A DNA stretch of 64,000 nucleotides. It comes from Centroberyx gerrardi. Its lineage: Eukaryota > Chordata > Actinopteri > Beryciformes > Berycidae. Both the position numbers and the translations under genes were made by a program. The DNA lies in contig NC_136003.1 in assembly GCF_048128805.1 (NCBI RefSeq), positions 22,025,340 through 22,089,339 on the forward strand, given 5' to 3'. The notes beneath the pieces are model-generated. The model made no database searches, was not told the DNA's origin, and saw nothing but the letters and a program-made list of their open reading frames with translations. Every line of letters starts with the position of its first letter. The first letter of the stretch is position 1. Of the stretch, positions 9,262 to 35,890 are shown piece by piece.

Positions 9262-12200
9262 TCATCCTTCCAGTGGAGGGTCGGTTTTCTGTGAGTAGGA
9301 CTCATTGCTGCATTTTCTGTGAATGAGGGCTCCCACTTCAGACACTGTGGTATTTGGAAACTGCTTTATCACGGTGTCTGTGGAAGGGACAAAGAGACAT
9401 TTTTTTTTTTATATAAAAGCAAAATGAACCACTGAAATCAGTGTACCCTTATTTTATCTGCAGTCTACAAGAGGAACATTTTTTCATTTTGCTTCAAAGT
9501 TGCTGTAACACAATATGGCACCACGATCTGGTGTCCTTTTGAAAGGTAACCATTTGTAGGTAGAAACCTATATTTTCAAGTTACAGCAGCCGTTCTAAAT
9601 TTTTTAAAATGGCATCCTTTCAGGGTGAAATGTTTGTCCACACGGCAGCCAACCCATTTAATGCTTAGTTCTTTTATGTTAACATGAATGGAAATGTAAT
9701 ACAAAAACGTTGTTAATGTAAATTCAGCCTAGGAGTTCATATATGATGAAATGTTATTAAATAGGTACAATGAATAATCAAAATGAATAAGTCTTGCAGT
9801 ACCCCTGCCAAGTCTACATGGCATTCCAGTAGCACATCAACCAATTTGTGAATTAGTTTAACTGTGTTTAAGTACAAAGGTATCAAGCCAATGATTACCT
9901 ACATGAATACCAATATTTTTAATACATTTATTTTTTAACAGTAAGATTTGTTTATTTTAGTCAGACCCTTGATATGTAGAGACAGCAAAAACAGTGATCA
10001 TGTATAGGATCCACACATACCTATGAGCACATTGACTTTGTGAGGGTCCAACTGGTCCTTTGCCGTTTGAATGCCTGATTTCCCTGTGAGTGTGGATTTG
10101 GCCAGTGTGTCTTTTCCAAAAATCAGCGTGGCCAAGTCTTGGGTGAAAAGAGAAACTTGTGATTTGTTGAGTCTCTCAAACATCCTTTTGGGGACTGTAA
10201 CATCAGAATCAGCGAGTGCAATCTGGGTAGAAAAAGACACAGGCAGGGGTATTATAACAATGAATCACACAATACAAAGCAGGCACTATGACACTATATT
10301 TTCTGAAGTGCTCGTACATACAGACACACAGAGACACAACTAAAATAAATTCTTAGTACAACTATAACATTTTGATAATCACAAGGACTTTTCTAACCAT
10401 TTCTGAGCATCCAGGGATACACAGCTCACTGGAACTTGGGCTTGAACTTGAGCTGAAAGATGAGCCTCTTCTCATGGCCTCAAAGACATCTTTGAGTGAG
10501 GCAACGATCCCAGGAAGCTCTACAAGAAAAAAATGCAGTTGCAAGTATACTTAATTACATAGTTATGGCAGCACTGGCACCTAGTTCTGTTTGTCCTCCA
10601 TTTGTAGTTTACAGTGTCTTTATGAAGTACTGCATGACTGTTGTTAACATTAAATCTTTATTATTATTATTATTATTCTTTTCTTGATTTTGCTGTGCTA
10701 AGGCACCAAATTCAGACTTGCATCAAGGCAAGGTTCAAGTTGGGTATAGTAGGTAAAGGTTTGGTTCAACCATAAAAAGTTGAATACAGGAGATAATACT
10801 ACAATGCTAATATACAATGGTAAAGTTAAGGAGAAATTTTCAGTGTAAATTTGTCTCATGTTAGTAAATGTGGACAAAAGTATAACATCACATGCAACTG
10901 CATGGTTTGGCCAGGTCTTACGAGGGCAGATCACATTTTTTCAAGTCTGTCTTAAAACAAAACTCACATGCCCATATGTACAATGACGTTATTGTTATTA
11001 TTGAGTTATTGGTCGCTGTTCCTCCTCTCCATGCTGGCCCTGAAGAGATACCTTCTCAAAAAGACTGTAACTTTGGAAGATATCCACTTGATTAGTCTAA
11101 CACACACTGTTGACGCTTCATATTAGCTTTAACTTGAACTTTACAATATATTTTTACACACAGAATTTTGTCCCCCATCACTTACATTGGAATTGCATTA
11201 GGAAGGGATCTCTTTACAACTGGTATGGATATGAGGAATGATTACAGTGACCAATAACTCCCTCAATGTAAACATGAGTATGTGAGTATTGTGTTTGAGT
11301 ACATGGATTTATGGCGGTTCTGCCAGTCAGTATCATGTGACATTACCGATACATACCTCGCCCAGAGTGATGTAGTGATCAATCTTCTCTTTGAAGATGT
11401 ATGGGAGGAGAAGCCCAGCCATGGAGTCGATTCCTACAATACACATTACACACAACTTTTACTTCAATAATTTTTTTAAAGGATATACTTTTTAATGTAA
11501 CTGAATTAAACAATTTTTATGTGTCAATACTCAAAATTGCTAACAGAAAAATACAGTATGTAAACTGAATTAGTCAAAATCCTATTTACTACCCTTTCAT
11601 TCAATTCACATCTCATAGGGCCTTGTCAGTTTTTTTAAGTTGGGATCACCAATGCTACCCCAACCAAATTAAAACGTTGATTTAGAGCCAAATAGTCCAA
11701 GCAAGTGCACATACATTAGTTACAAGTAGCATAACATATTACTGTCAGTACCTGGTAAATGCTCAGCTAGGGCATCCTCTCTTGTCTCCTTGTGTAGCTG
11801 TTAATGGCGATTTCCCCTGATCCAGTTTCAGCACATTTGGTAGTACACTGGTGAAACTCTCACTGAAGCGGTGACAGATGTAGCCTGTTGAAGGGTGGAT
11901 GCGCTCGACCTCATCAAACTGTAAAATGATAAAACAGTAACTATTACAACACTGAATACCTCATTAACTCATAGCTAATATTTGATGATGATAATGAAAT
12001 GTTGCAAACCTCACTCTGGAGTTACCAGGCCAAATCTCAATCAATGGCAATTTTGGAAGAAGGAAAAAACCCTGCAATACTATTTTGTGTAGCTGACCCA
12101 TAGGCTAAACACTGTAGGATATTGAGGAAGCAGTAAGGTAAGGTCTAATTGTCTTAATTATTCTATTGCTTTTTTTGTGCACCCTTCCATCCCTAACTAA

Positions 12201-14035
12201 CAGACATGACCTGCAATTTCAAAACAGCTCAACTTGCATCAAGCAATGAGTGTAAGTGGTATTCACCTCCCTTCCCTTCAACAGCAATATCTGTTTACAA
12301 AGTAGTGTTAACACCCCTATATTATTTAGGTCGTTTTGTTATACTTACCCCAGAAGGTGTTCTTAAGAATGGGTATTTTTTCAGTATGCCCTACAGTCCC
12401 CTCTGCAATCTCCAGACACAGTCACAGTCTCTCCATCCACTTCATTGTCTGAGATGCAAAAACAAAAGCATACACAATCATTAGCATAGGCGTACACATG
12501 TGCACACAGATGAACTAGTTAACTGATACAGGGTCATATAATGTAAGGCATCTGCATATCCCTTATTTCATTCAAGCATCAAAATATATTTAGAAAATAG
12601 ATGTTTTTAAGAAGTTTTAATTCAACTATTAGCCTAATTAAGTTATAAATGATTCAATCTTAGCATACTCAATAAATGTTTAAATAAAAGCAAATTCCCT
12701 ATAGCTGACATTACCTCATAAACAATTAGGTTGGCACCATCACTAAATAAACTTGTCACCAGTTGAATCATTTATATGATGTGAGGGGTTTGAAATTATC
12801 CTCAGCTGACAGTCTAATGTTATGCAGCCTACCAATCTACAAATTGTGTCATTGTTTTACATGTCTTACTATCCAAGGACACAAGAAAGAACCCCTATAT
12901 ACATACTGTATGTTTATACAGTAAAAACAAGCAAGGCTGTCTTAAACATGACCAAGGCGATCGGGTGGCAGATCGGTATTTTATTTCCGTTCTAAATATA
13001 AGAATGTTGGCGGCCAGCTTACATAATGGGAATACCTCTTTTTGATGCAACTGTTGTATAGCCTAACTAAATCGCTATGTTTGCCATATGCACAAAAAAC
13101 ACTATTAAGGGGAAGCAGGAGTCGCTCTCTGCCTCTCATCCACTCAATGTGCCTTTGGAAACACACAGGCTAACAGAGGTCGGAGTGGTAGACCGCTAAA
13201 AAAAAAATAGTTCTCTAGTTCTCTCCTTGAGAAAAGATTTTCAGCAACTTTTACATCAGATGTTAACACTATCCAAAATTCTATTTAAGGATTTTGATAA
13301 AGGCTATAACTAACGTATAAGGGCCAGGCATAGCATTAGGCTATGTACATTTAGAGGATTAACATTAGTTGCTCAGTCATCATTGCCCAAGTTAACTTAA
13401 CTCCATTGGAGCATATGAGTGGGGACTGGTAGAAACAGGCTAAGCAATGAGCCTGCCTAACTGTTAGATATTTAAGGAAAAAAACGCTATGGCTGAACTT
13501 GTGATTTCAATTTAGCTAGTTATCTTTTGAAATCGGAATTATTTTTCTTAAGAATAGTGCATTTCCAATTAGCCTGAAAAATGCACGCAAGTCCCAGGCT
13601 GTATTGATTCAGATCTATCTCCGTGTTTTCCTGCTCTTGGTTAACTCTTTTAGGTTAGCTCAATAGCTAACCTAGCTAGCTATGTGCTAGTATGTGGCTA
13701 ACTTTAGCTAGCTGGCTAGAATTCCTATATTAACCAAAACATGTGTAGGTGGATGATAAAATCGCTCCTGAAATAACGTGTACCTACAGACTCATCTTAT
13801 TTTAGCAACAAGCCATGTTGTGCAATCCTGAATTGGTAGAATGATTTCACACACACGATGAAAAGATGATTAGCCTTGCTACTTAGCTAACATTAGCATA
13901 ATTAGAGCATGCTAGTTACCAAGATCTTAAGAGTTAACTTACCCCTGCATTTCTGTGCCTCTTCGTCACTTGTATTCCAGCTTCTATTGGTGTTTTAATG
14001 AGCCCATCCGTTGACAAACTCGATAAACGAGACAT
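9262..14035 (-). pseudogene. BEN-domain protein gene, multi-exon, with frame breaks
   Basis: Inferred minus-strand exons are 14035-13943 (start MSRLSSLSTDGL), 12448-12349, 11918-11752, 11433-11357, 10517-10398, 10222-10021 and 9377-9262 (stop TGA). The last four join in frame: DSMAGLLLPYIFKEKID, then a Ser-rich linker, then a BEN domain over the last two exons (VPKRMFERLNKSQ ... LDPHKVNVLI / DTVIKQFPNTTVSEVGALI). BEN domains bind DNA or proteins in chromatin factors and also occur in mobile-element and viral proteins. Exon 12448-12349 needs a one-base shift between GDCRA and ILKKYPFL. Exon 11918-11752 needs one between GKSPL and KETREDALAEHLPG. The first two exons also do not join in a shared open frame. 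The upstream part resembles teleost proteins with a YPFL...EVERIHP...F...LPNVLKL pattern. It lies wholly inside the inverted-repeat unit, so it may be a decayed cargo or transposition gene. Neighbouring globin and nprl3 exons are intact, so poor sequence quality is an unlikely cause. Confidence 0.65.
10658..10678. repeat. (TTA)n microsatellite
   Basis: Seven TTA units in an intron of the BEN-domain gene. Confidence 0.9.
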
Positions 14036-14529
14036 TTTGGCACCACTTTACACCTGAGGGCACCACTGTGAGAGCGCGCGGTACCAAAAGGCTGAGATGA
14101 AGGCTGACCGTTAGTTTTGAAAGGGGGAGGGGTCAAAATCCCGATAGCCGGGAAAGTCGTCCTACCGCCCACTGCTGGCAGCATTAATTGTGTTTTCTGT
14201 GTAATGTAATTTACATGCTGACATTAAAATGATAGCCATTTCATGAGCCTACTGATTACTTTTTGATTAAGCACACAACCATTTTTTTTTACCATATCAT
14301 TTTGCGTACTAATGAAGACATGGATAAATATAAAAACTATAATCCGAAAACACGTGAAAATGACAAATGTTAAGCAAGCTAAGCTTTTAAGTAAGCCAGC
14401 CTCACTGACTCATATGCAGACCGCACAGACTGAGAGCTGTATTAAAATAAAACTGCACATTAAACTGATAAAGCCCCTAACTCCCCCTGAACCCCTAAAT
14501 CTATACATATGATACTGCCAAATTTGCAT

Positions 14530-14735
14530 GCTCTTATTGTACCTTAAATTGGAGGTAAAATGGTACAAATGTGAACTTTTTGCTGTCAGAAATGTCTGTG
14601 TACCTTTTAGGTGCAAAAAACGGTACACAATTAGTATGTTAAGGTCCACTAGCATACCTTTGAGGGTACATTAGGGACAAGTGTACCTGTAGGGACAGAA
14701 ATGGACCTGTACTGTACCCCTATTTCTGAGTGTAT
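14530..14735. repeat. Short dispersed element ending in CCCCTATTTCTGAGTGTA
   Basis: Contains GGTACAAATGTGAACTTTTTG, GGGTACATTAGGGACAAGTG and GACCTGTACTGTACCCCTA. I recognise the end TGTACCCCTATTTCTGAGTG from repeats seen widely in fish genomes. It lies between the BEN-domain gene start and the right array. Confidence 0.5.
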
Positions 14736-14824
14736 ATGTAATTCCTCCATATTGAACAAGACTTATTTGACGGGGCATCAAGGAAGGCCTCAACCTTTCC
14801 AGAGAAGGTTGGTTCTTTTCCTTA

Positions 14825-15415
14825 GAATAAAGTACTCTTCATGTAATTATACTACAATACACTTTTAGCGAAATGAATTTCATAAGTACACTAAATTACC
14901 ACTATAAGTATTTGCAATTTAATATACTTTTTCAAAGTACACTGAAGTACAGCTTAAAATGAACTAACATTAAAGTGCACTGTTTGTAAGTATACTTAAA
15001 TACACTTCTAATGAAGTGAAATTAAAGTACACTTTAATAAAGCATACTAATAGTGTATTACAAAGGACTTGAAAATAAGTATACCTTTCATAAGTACACT
15101 AAATTACCACTATAAGTATTTGCAATTTAGTATACTTTTTAAAAGTACACTTACGTAAAATTTACAATACACTTACAATAAAGTACACTTTTTATAAGTT
15201 CACTGAAATACCACTTTAAGTATTGCAGAATTAGTATATTTATTTTTAGTACACTGAAGTTGAACTTAATGACATCTATTTTGAAGTACACTTTTTAAAA
15301 GTACATGTTAAATATACTTTAAATTAAGCACAAAAAGTAAAAGTATACTTGTAATAACTTTTGTATACTTAAATTATATTTCTAATACACTAAAGTATAC
15401 TACTTTTTGACCTGG
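14825..15415. repeat. Right subterminal array of AAGTATACTT / AAGTACACTT words
   Basis: Perfect palindromic AAGTATACTT occurs at 14988-14997 and 15341-15350, with many one-base variants. A longer unit of about 60 bases starting ATAAGTACACTAAATTACCA is present three times, at about 14882, 15089 and 15194, with growing divergence. The array runs up to the inner terminal repeat CTTTTTGACCTGGG. Confidence 0.8.
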
Positions 15416-15633
15416 GTGACAACCATCCCCACAACGGGGTTGGTTGTCACACAGTATGGGGTCGGTTGTCACAATTTTTACACCTGAAGGTGAGGGTGGC
15501 ATAAATGATTGTTTGACCACATTTGAGAATCATTCAACTTTATTTACAATCATTGTCAAAAAGGTAACACCAGTATGATTATAGTTCATGTTTTCAACTT
15601 TCTTTATTTCTTTTTAGAAAACCATCACATTTA

Positions 15634-15636
<3 letters not shown>

Positions 15637-15666
<30 letters not shown>
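15637..15666. repeat. (TA)n microsatellite
   Basis: About 15 TA units between inner and outer right termini of the transposon-like unit. Confidence 0.9.
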
Positions 15667-15668
<2 letters not shown>

Positions 15669-16169
15669 AAAAGAGCATGTATTTAAGTTTAATTCCTCTC
15701 CAAACATTTATAAACAAAACAACAATTTTACTAACATTCATAAACAGGGCCAATCACATAACTAGGCCTGTAGAGCTGGCTGTCACATGTGACAACCAAC
15801 CCCAATGGGGGAGTTATGCTAAAGGTCATGCTAACAACTTTGCTATATCCAAGGGAACAAACACAACATTTATACTGTAGCTCTCCTTGCCCTCTTTTCA
15901 GTGATAAAGTTGATTTTAAAGTATATTCATACATCAACATAGTTCTACAAAACAAAAATCAAGACTTTGAAAATTTAGTTTGAGTCATAAAAAACAGAAA
16001 ATGCCCCCTTACCTCAAATCCTTTACATCCATACACAAACTGACCACAAAGGTAACCTTTGTCCTCAAGGCTGAACATTTCATTATCAAAATTTTTAAAC
16101 AGCGCCCCCTGGTTTGAAGGATATAAGCAATGTGACAGCCAACCGTGTGACAACCAACCCCGGTCTCCC

Positions 16170-16300
16170 CTATGAAGCGGGCTGTGACCAGAAGATTGTT
16201 GGTTTGAATCCCCAGAACGGCTGAGCCCTCCCTCATCAACCACTGTCCCTTGGGCAAGCTGGCAGTTTAAAAACGCTCTCAGCAGCACGAGGTGAAAATC
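16170..16300. repeat. tRNA-derived SINE fragment
   Basis: GAAGCGGGCTGTGACCAGAA followed by GTTGGTTTGAATCCCC has the look of a tRNA-type B box in fish SINEs, followed by ACCACTGTCCCTTGGGCAAG. The 5' part is missing; it begins at the outer transposon end. Confidence 0.5.
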
Positions 16301-16679
16301 TGTAGTGTGAGCTGTCATATCACTTGACTTTATTCTATCAAATTTGTCTAGGATGTTGCAGATGACAGCTAGTGTGTGAGAGAGAGATATTCACATGCAT
16401 CCGGAGGGGGGGTGCTAATCAAAACGGAAGGGTAATTCTGCTTCTCGACACCCTAAATAACGTTTTTAAAATGTTGAGAAAACAGATTATGATTTTTGTC
16501 TTTTATTCGTCTCCGCCAACAAAAACTGTTCCCTCAGCATTCTAATAACAAATGTTCCCAAGCTACACACAAGTTACAGCAACACATAAACTATTAGACC
16601 ACCTGTAAAGCGGAGTGAATCATACATAATAAAACGGACGGTTATATTATATATCAGATACTGCTGTAATGTCTCCTGT

Positions 16680-16718
16680 CCAATCAAATGACTCGACCAG
16701 AACTAACTGTTGTATAAA
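16680..16718 (+). promoter_or_regulatory. Probable nprl3 promoter (CCAAT and TATA boxes)
   Basis: CCAAT at 16680-16684 and TATAAATA at 16713-16720 lie about 360 bases before the likely start codon, which puts initiation near 16745. The following stretch to 17030 has TAACGTTAAC and GTTAGCTAGAATGCTAAC motifs like those near other promoters here. Confidence 0.45.
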
Positions 16719-16818
16719 TACCGTTATCTGCTGCTACAAACTAACGTTAACAAATAGGCGGAATGGTATAGTCATCGTCGCTGTTCCCTCCGAACAATTT
16801 CCAATGTGACACAAAACA

Positions 16819-16872
16819 ATGGCCGCGTCAGGACGGACGGACACGATAGCCAGCACTCAAAGTTCACGTTAA
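16819..16872 (+). CDS. Short upstream ORF in the nprl3 5' leader
   Basis: A 17-codon frame (MAASGRTDT...) with A at -3 and G at +4, ending in TAA. It precedes the nprl3 start. A second short frame begins at 16909. Translation is not shown; it could lower nprl3 translation if the transcript starts near 16745. Confidence 0.25.
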   Translation: MAASGRTDTIASTQSSR

Positions 16873-17075
16873 AGTTTGCCGAGAGTCGGTGTTACCTTAT
16901 CAGTCAATATATGTTTGAGAAACGTAAAAGCGACTTTCAACTGCAGCAAGCTAATTAGCTGATCATAGACACAACCAACGGCGTTATTGTGCTGCTACTA
17001 AACTACATACACGTTAGCTAGAATGCTAACATGATGCTCAACCCTTCCGCCGAGTTACCCGATGATCGAAAATCA

Positions 17076-32329
<15,254 letters not shown>

Positions 32330-32540
32330 GGGCACAAAGGCACTATCAGCTGTTATGGTGCACCTACTGGAAAAGATTTCAGTTTGAGGGTGGTGAAACT
32401 CTCTGCTCACAAATAAGTGCTACTGCTCAACAATCTGCTGCTTTGAAATGAACTGACATGGCTGTGAATGTGTATAGATTTTTTTTAAAACTTGTCACGT
32501 TTTATTCCTTTATGAGCCAGATGTTTTGTTTGTTTACGTT

Positions 32541-32546
32541 AATAAA
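32541..32546 (+). terminator. nprl3: Polyadenylation signal of nprl3
   Basis: AATAAA about 210 bases after the stop codon. Confidence 0.65.
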
Positions 32547-33253
32547 TTATTTCGTACATACGAGACATGTCTGAAGCAGTCACTCTGAACACTGGAAAGA
32601 TTTCTGACTTGATGTTCCCCTGTCCCAGATGTGTTAGATCATCCTTGCCGACCACAGAGGGGCACGTTCTGTAATGATCATTCCAGACCGCAAGCTACCT
32701 CTCCTCAGGAATCCCAGAGGTGGGGAGGGAAAGACGGCAAGACAGGGAAGACTCAAAAACATCAGACAGGCTGTTTTTGCTCCGAGGGAAGCAAAGCGTT
32801 CCAAACATCTGTGAAATCAATGAGTCAACCAGGAGAGAATTTCTCAAGCATGAATGTTTATTAAAAAACACAGGTGGAAGACTTAAACAAAGCAGATTTA
32901 GAGAGTGGTAAAAGCTTTTTGGAACTCGTGCAATTAAAGTCTTATTTCACCTATCATTAACTTCTATTTCACAGAGTAGCACCTCAATGTTTACAGTCTA
33001 GAAAATTCCAGTGTGAAAATTGATATATCGAGGCTGAGTTGCCTCAAGTGTGGACAATTAAGTGAAAAGTGTAATGTATTATGTTTGACTTGATTTCATA
33101 TGGTGTAATGTCTAAGGACAGGGCACAGCTGACAAAATGAATGATACAAATTTAATCAATATGATTTATGCAAATTGGATGTCTCTTACAATCACAAAAC
33201 CAGTCACAGAAGTTATTCACCCTTTTACTTTTTGGGAGGTACAAAAGTGTTCA
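32547..33253. other. Spacer between convergent nprl3 and mpg
   Basis: About 0.7 kb between the two polyA signals. No coding region or repeat is recognised. Confidence 0.5.
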
Positions 33254-33259
33254 TTTATT
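33254..33259 (-). terminator. mpg: Polyadenylation signal of mpg
   Basis: TTTATT on the plus strand is AATAAA for the minus-strand gene, 123 bases past its stop. Confidence 0.55.
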
Positions 33260-33381
33260 TGAGACTACTTCTGTAGGAATCTACACAGAGCGTTCTGGCA
33301 AAGTGAAAAGGACTTTATAAACTGTAAAGTCCTTGAAGGGAACAGATGGCAGAACGGTTTCAGGAATGTTCCTGCATGTCC

Positions 33382-35172
33382 TTATGTTATGACATCTTGC
33401 TGTCCCGTGTCAGACTGCACATCTGAGGCGCCCAAATCGTGCATTACAGTTCCAGCCTGTCTTTCTGCCTCTTTATTCACCACACTAATACAGGAGTGCC
33501 CACGAAGATAGAAACGCAAGGGTTTGGTGGCCCATTCCCCATGGGACTCGATCCCGATGCGGGATGCTGAGACCACGTCATGGGATTCTGGCGGAGGGGC
33601 TCGGGGGTCCTGCTCCAGCCACACCTCGGGGTCCGAGGCCAGATCTCGACGGTCAAAGCAGCGGGGTATACTTAGAGCCTGGCACAGCTTCGAAGGGCCA
33701 TTGCAGAGCTCTTTGTCCTTCAGTTGGCGCGCTCCGTCTCTGCGTCTGGCCGCCCGCAGCTGCCTCATGAGGGGCTGACCCTGCAGGGGCTCCAGGGAGC
33801 GCAGCAGCACCGCAGCACCCTCCCCTACACAACACAGCACACAATATGCATCAGTCAGCAAGGCTCCACTCTGTCTCCTTCCTTTTGCCCTTCACCCACT
33901 GATGATGGAAAACACAAAGCCCTATAGGTTTAATCTAGTATTAATGGCAAAGACTTGGGAGAGGAAAGCACATCAAACCAAAAAGGCCTTTTTAATGTAA
34001 CATGGGTACAAGCATCACCACGTGGGTAAAGATGGCTATCTCATAATTAACAGAACATGGTGCAAGTATTTCTACTGAAGTGATTTTGCAGACAGATGAG
34101 CTACCACTTGATAGAAAACTCTGGTGAAATCTACTTATATTTGATTTCAGTGGAAGGATCTGCTCAGTTATTTTAAGGCGCCCTTGGTAGGTGATGTTTT
34201 TACCTTGGCTGGACACATTCATACAGAGGTAGATCCCATAGATTGGATACACATAGATTGTGCCTGGCTTCATGAACATTGCTGTGTTCCTCTCGGTGCG
34301 TTTGCCCCCCACTGAGTGAGAGGCTTTGTCCTCCCCTCCAAGATAGGCTTCAGTTTCCACTATTTTTCCTTGCAGCTCGGTCCCATCTGTACACCTGCGG
34401 ACCAGGACCTGGTACAGGGACAAGGAACAAGACAGGTTCTAGGTTTTGTTTTCCATAAGGCAAGTAGACATACTGTAGTGGAGCAGATTGGATGCATGTA
34501 GGCTACCTGAAGTTGAAGCTGGTTGATTTGAAAATATTGAAATACGTCTAAAATTTTAGGATGAAACAATGAACAAATTGAACCGAGAGAGAGACCACTA
34601 AACAAAGCTCCTTTGTAGAACACATAGTTTGAAATAAGAGGAAGGTAAGACTTTCAGACAAGACTGTACAGAAGAGTGGGGTAGTTCGTTTCCTTGTAGT
34701 TTTGACATTTGACAGTTCAAAGTCTTGGCTGTACTTATCATTTATTTACCAGCTTATATCCAGTAGCCTTTGTAAATACCCCTCAGTGTGGTTTGAGTCA
34801 ACTTGGACTTTTCATGTTCACTGGCACACAATATAGCTGGGTTTATTACAACCACACAGATAAAGCTATAGTTTTCATCAAAAATCATTAATCAACACAT
34901 TGTCCACTGAGAAAATATATGGGGGCAAAGTGGGATGACAGTGTTACCTTGCCTAGCAATGCTTTAGCCAAACTAATGCAAGGTTTGTTGAAAAAATCCT
35001 CTCCCAGTCTGTGCTGCTGATCCTGTTTGAAATAAGGGCTCTGCTCCGTCTCGGGTCGGACCTCAGCAGCACCTGGACCATTTCCACAATGAAGGGACTT
35101 CAGCTCGGCAGGTGAAACCTTCAAATCCCTTTGGTTTTCATGGTCGTCCTTCTTCCTTTTCCTCCCTGCCAT
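33382..35172 (-). CDS. mpg: Alkyladenine (3-methyladenine) DNA glycosylase, complete
   Basis: This enzyme starts base-excision repair by removing 3-methyladenine, hypoxanthine and ethenoadenine. Exons on the minus strand are 35172-34948, 34408-34204 and 33824-33382 with stop; phases agree and the product is 290 residues. The start MAGRKRKK gives a basic, nuclear-signal-like end and a variable N-terminal 55 residues. The catalytic domain follows from about RLGEDFF. Residues matching human Glu125, Tyr127, His136, Tyr159, Asn169 and Arg182 are Glu95, Tyr97, His106, Tyr129, Asn139 and Arg152. Motifs seen are IVETEAYLGGED, MFMKPGTIYVYPIYG, MNVSSQGEGA and GPSKLCQAL. An in-frame ATG at 35295 would add 41 residues. 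It is convergent with nprl3, as in human. The C-terminal tail after SVVNK is longer than the human one. Confidence 0.95.
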
Positions 35173-35760
35173 ATCACGACAAAGAAGGTAACCTACGCCT
35201 TCACGAAAAGAGCCAAAAGCACTGTGGACTCTTTTAAGGACCAAATAATGAGCAACTGGTCTTCTACAGACCAACCTCATATGTAGCAAACCCACCTTAA
35301 GGATGCACTTTTACTAACGTTAACTTTAGCGAGATTTTTGCTGGACAGCAATGATAGCTAACTGACAGTTGCCTGTCGATAAATATTGCTCAAACCCGTG
35401 CAACAGGACGTGAAGCCCAAACTAATGTAACTACATTTTAACAAGTATTGACCGGCTAACTTTAAGCTAACTTAGCTCGTAAGGTCAACGTAAAGAAGAA
35501 GCTAAAGCTCGAGGCTAACGTTAGCTAGAAGATAATATCATAACAGACTCAAATAGCTCCAACGTCAGGTGAAATAGTGCCCTTGTAGAGGCTATTTTTT
35601 CTCATTTTCTTTTATTCTTTATTTTTTGTATTTATTTTATTATTCATTCTACATTTTATTTAGATTTTATTCCTTGTAGGAGTTAATGTTAGCGCTAACA
35701 GGAAGGAAGTAAATCTCTGTTTTGTTCGTCTTAAAGGAGCCGCGTACCCATTTAGTTTCA
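35173..35760. promoter_or_regulatory. mpg 5' region with TTAGC / AACGTTA motifs
   Basis: No TATA box is seen upstream of the mpg start. The region is dense in short inverted words: CTAACGTTAAC (about 35314), GCTAACTTTAAGCTAAC (about 35455), GGCTAACGTTAGCTAG (about 35513) and GTTAGCGCTAAC (about 35688). Confidence 0.4.
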
Positions 35761-35841
35761 TGGAGTGTTTCACTATTGATAAGGTTTTGTTTTGTTGTAA
35801 TTTAGTAGCGTACGATTATGTGCGTTTCCTGTTGGGATCTG

Positions 35842-35890
35842 ATTTTATTTATTTATTTATTTATTCATTCATTCATTTATTCATTTATTT
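35842..35890. repeat. (ATTT)n / (ATTC)n microsatellite
   Basis: About 12 tetranucleotide units. Confidence 0.9.

Larger units (their letters stand above)
8336..15418. mobile_element. Inner inverted-repeat unit with AAGTATACTT-rich arms
   Basis: CCCAGGTGAAAAAG at about 8337-8350 pairs with the reverse complement of CTTTTTGACCTGGG at about 15403-15416, with one difference. Inside each end are several hundred bases of AGTATACTT / AGTACACTT-like words: roughly 8345-8650 on the left, more diverged, and 14825-15415 on the right. The unit encloses the whole BEN-domain gene, with its 3' end next to the left arm and its start about 800 bases from the right arm. It may be the real mobile unit, inserted into or derived from the outer one. 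Confidence 0.5.
8153..16168. mobile_element. Candidate large transposon unit, outer terminal inverted repeats
   Basis: GGAGACCGGGGTTG at 8153-8166 is the exact reverse complement of 16155-16168. The match extends to 24 bases with two differences, taking in TGTCACAC. The motif GGGGTTGGTTGTCAC recurs near the right end (about 15434-15478, 15790-15810, 16127-16160), as subterminal repeats of a DNA transposon would. The 8.0-kb unit contains an inner inverted-repeat pair and a BEN-domain gene on the minus strand. No transposase is recognised. A target-site duplication is not clear: both flanks contain CCTA but not at equal distance, and the right end abuts a SINE fragment that is not continued on the left. 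Family is unknown to me. Confidence 0.5.

Noticed and set aside
15959-16318. 119-codon minus-strand frame at the right transposon end
   Set aside because: It crosses the terminal repeat and a SINE fragment. A possible donor after GCKGFE was noted but no partner exon was found.
33524-33927. Plus-strand frames over the mpg last exon
   Set aside because: They are antisense shadows of the GC-rich mpg exon 3.
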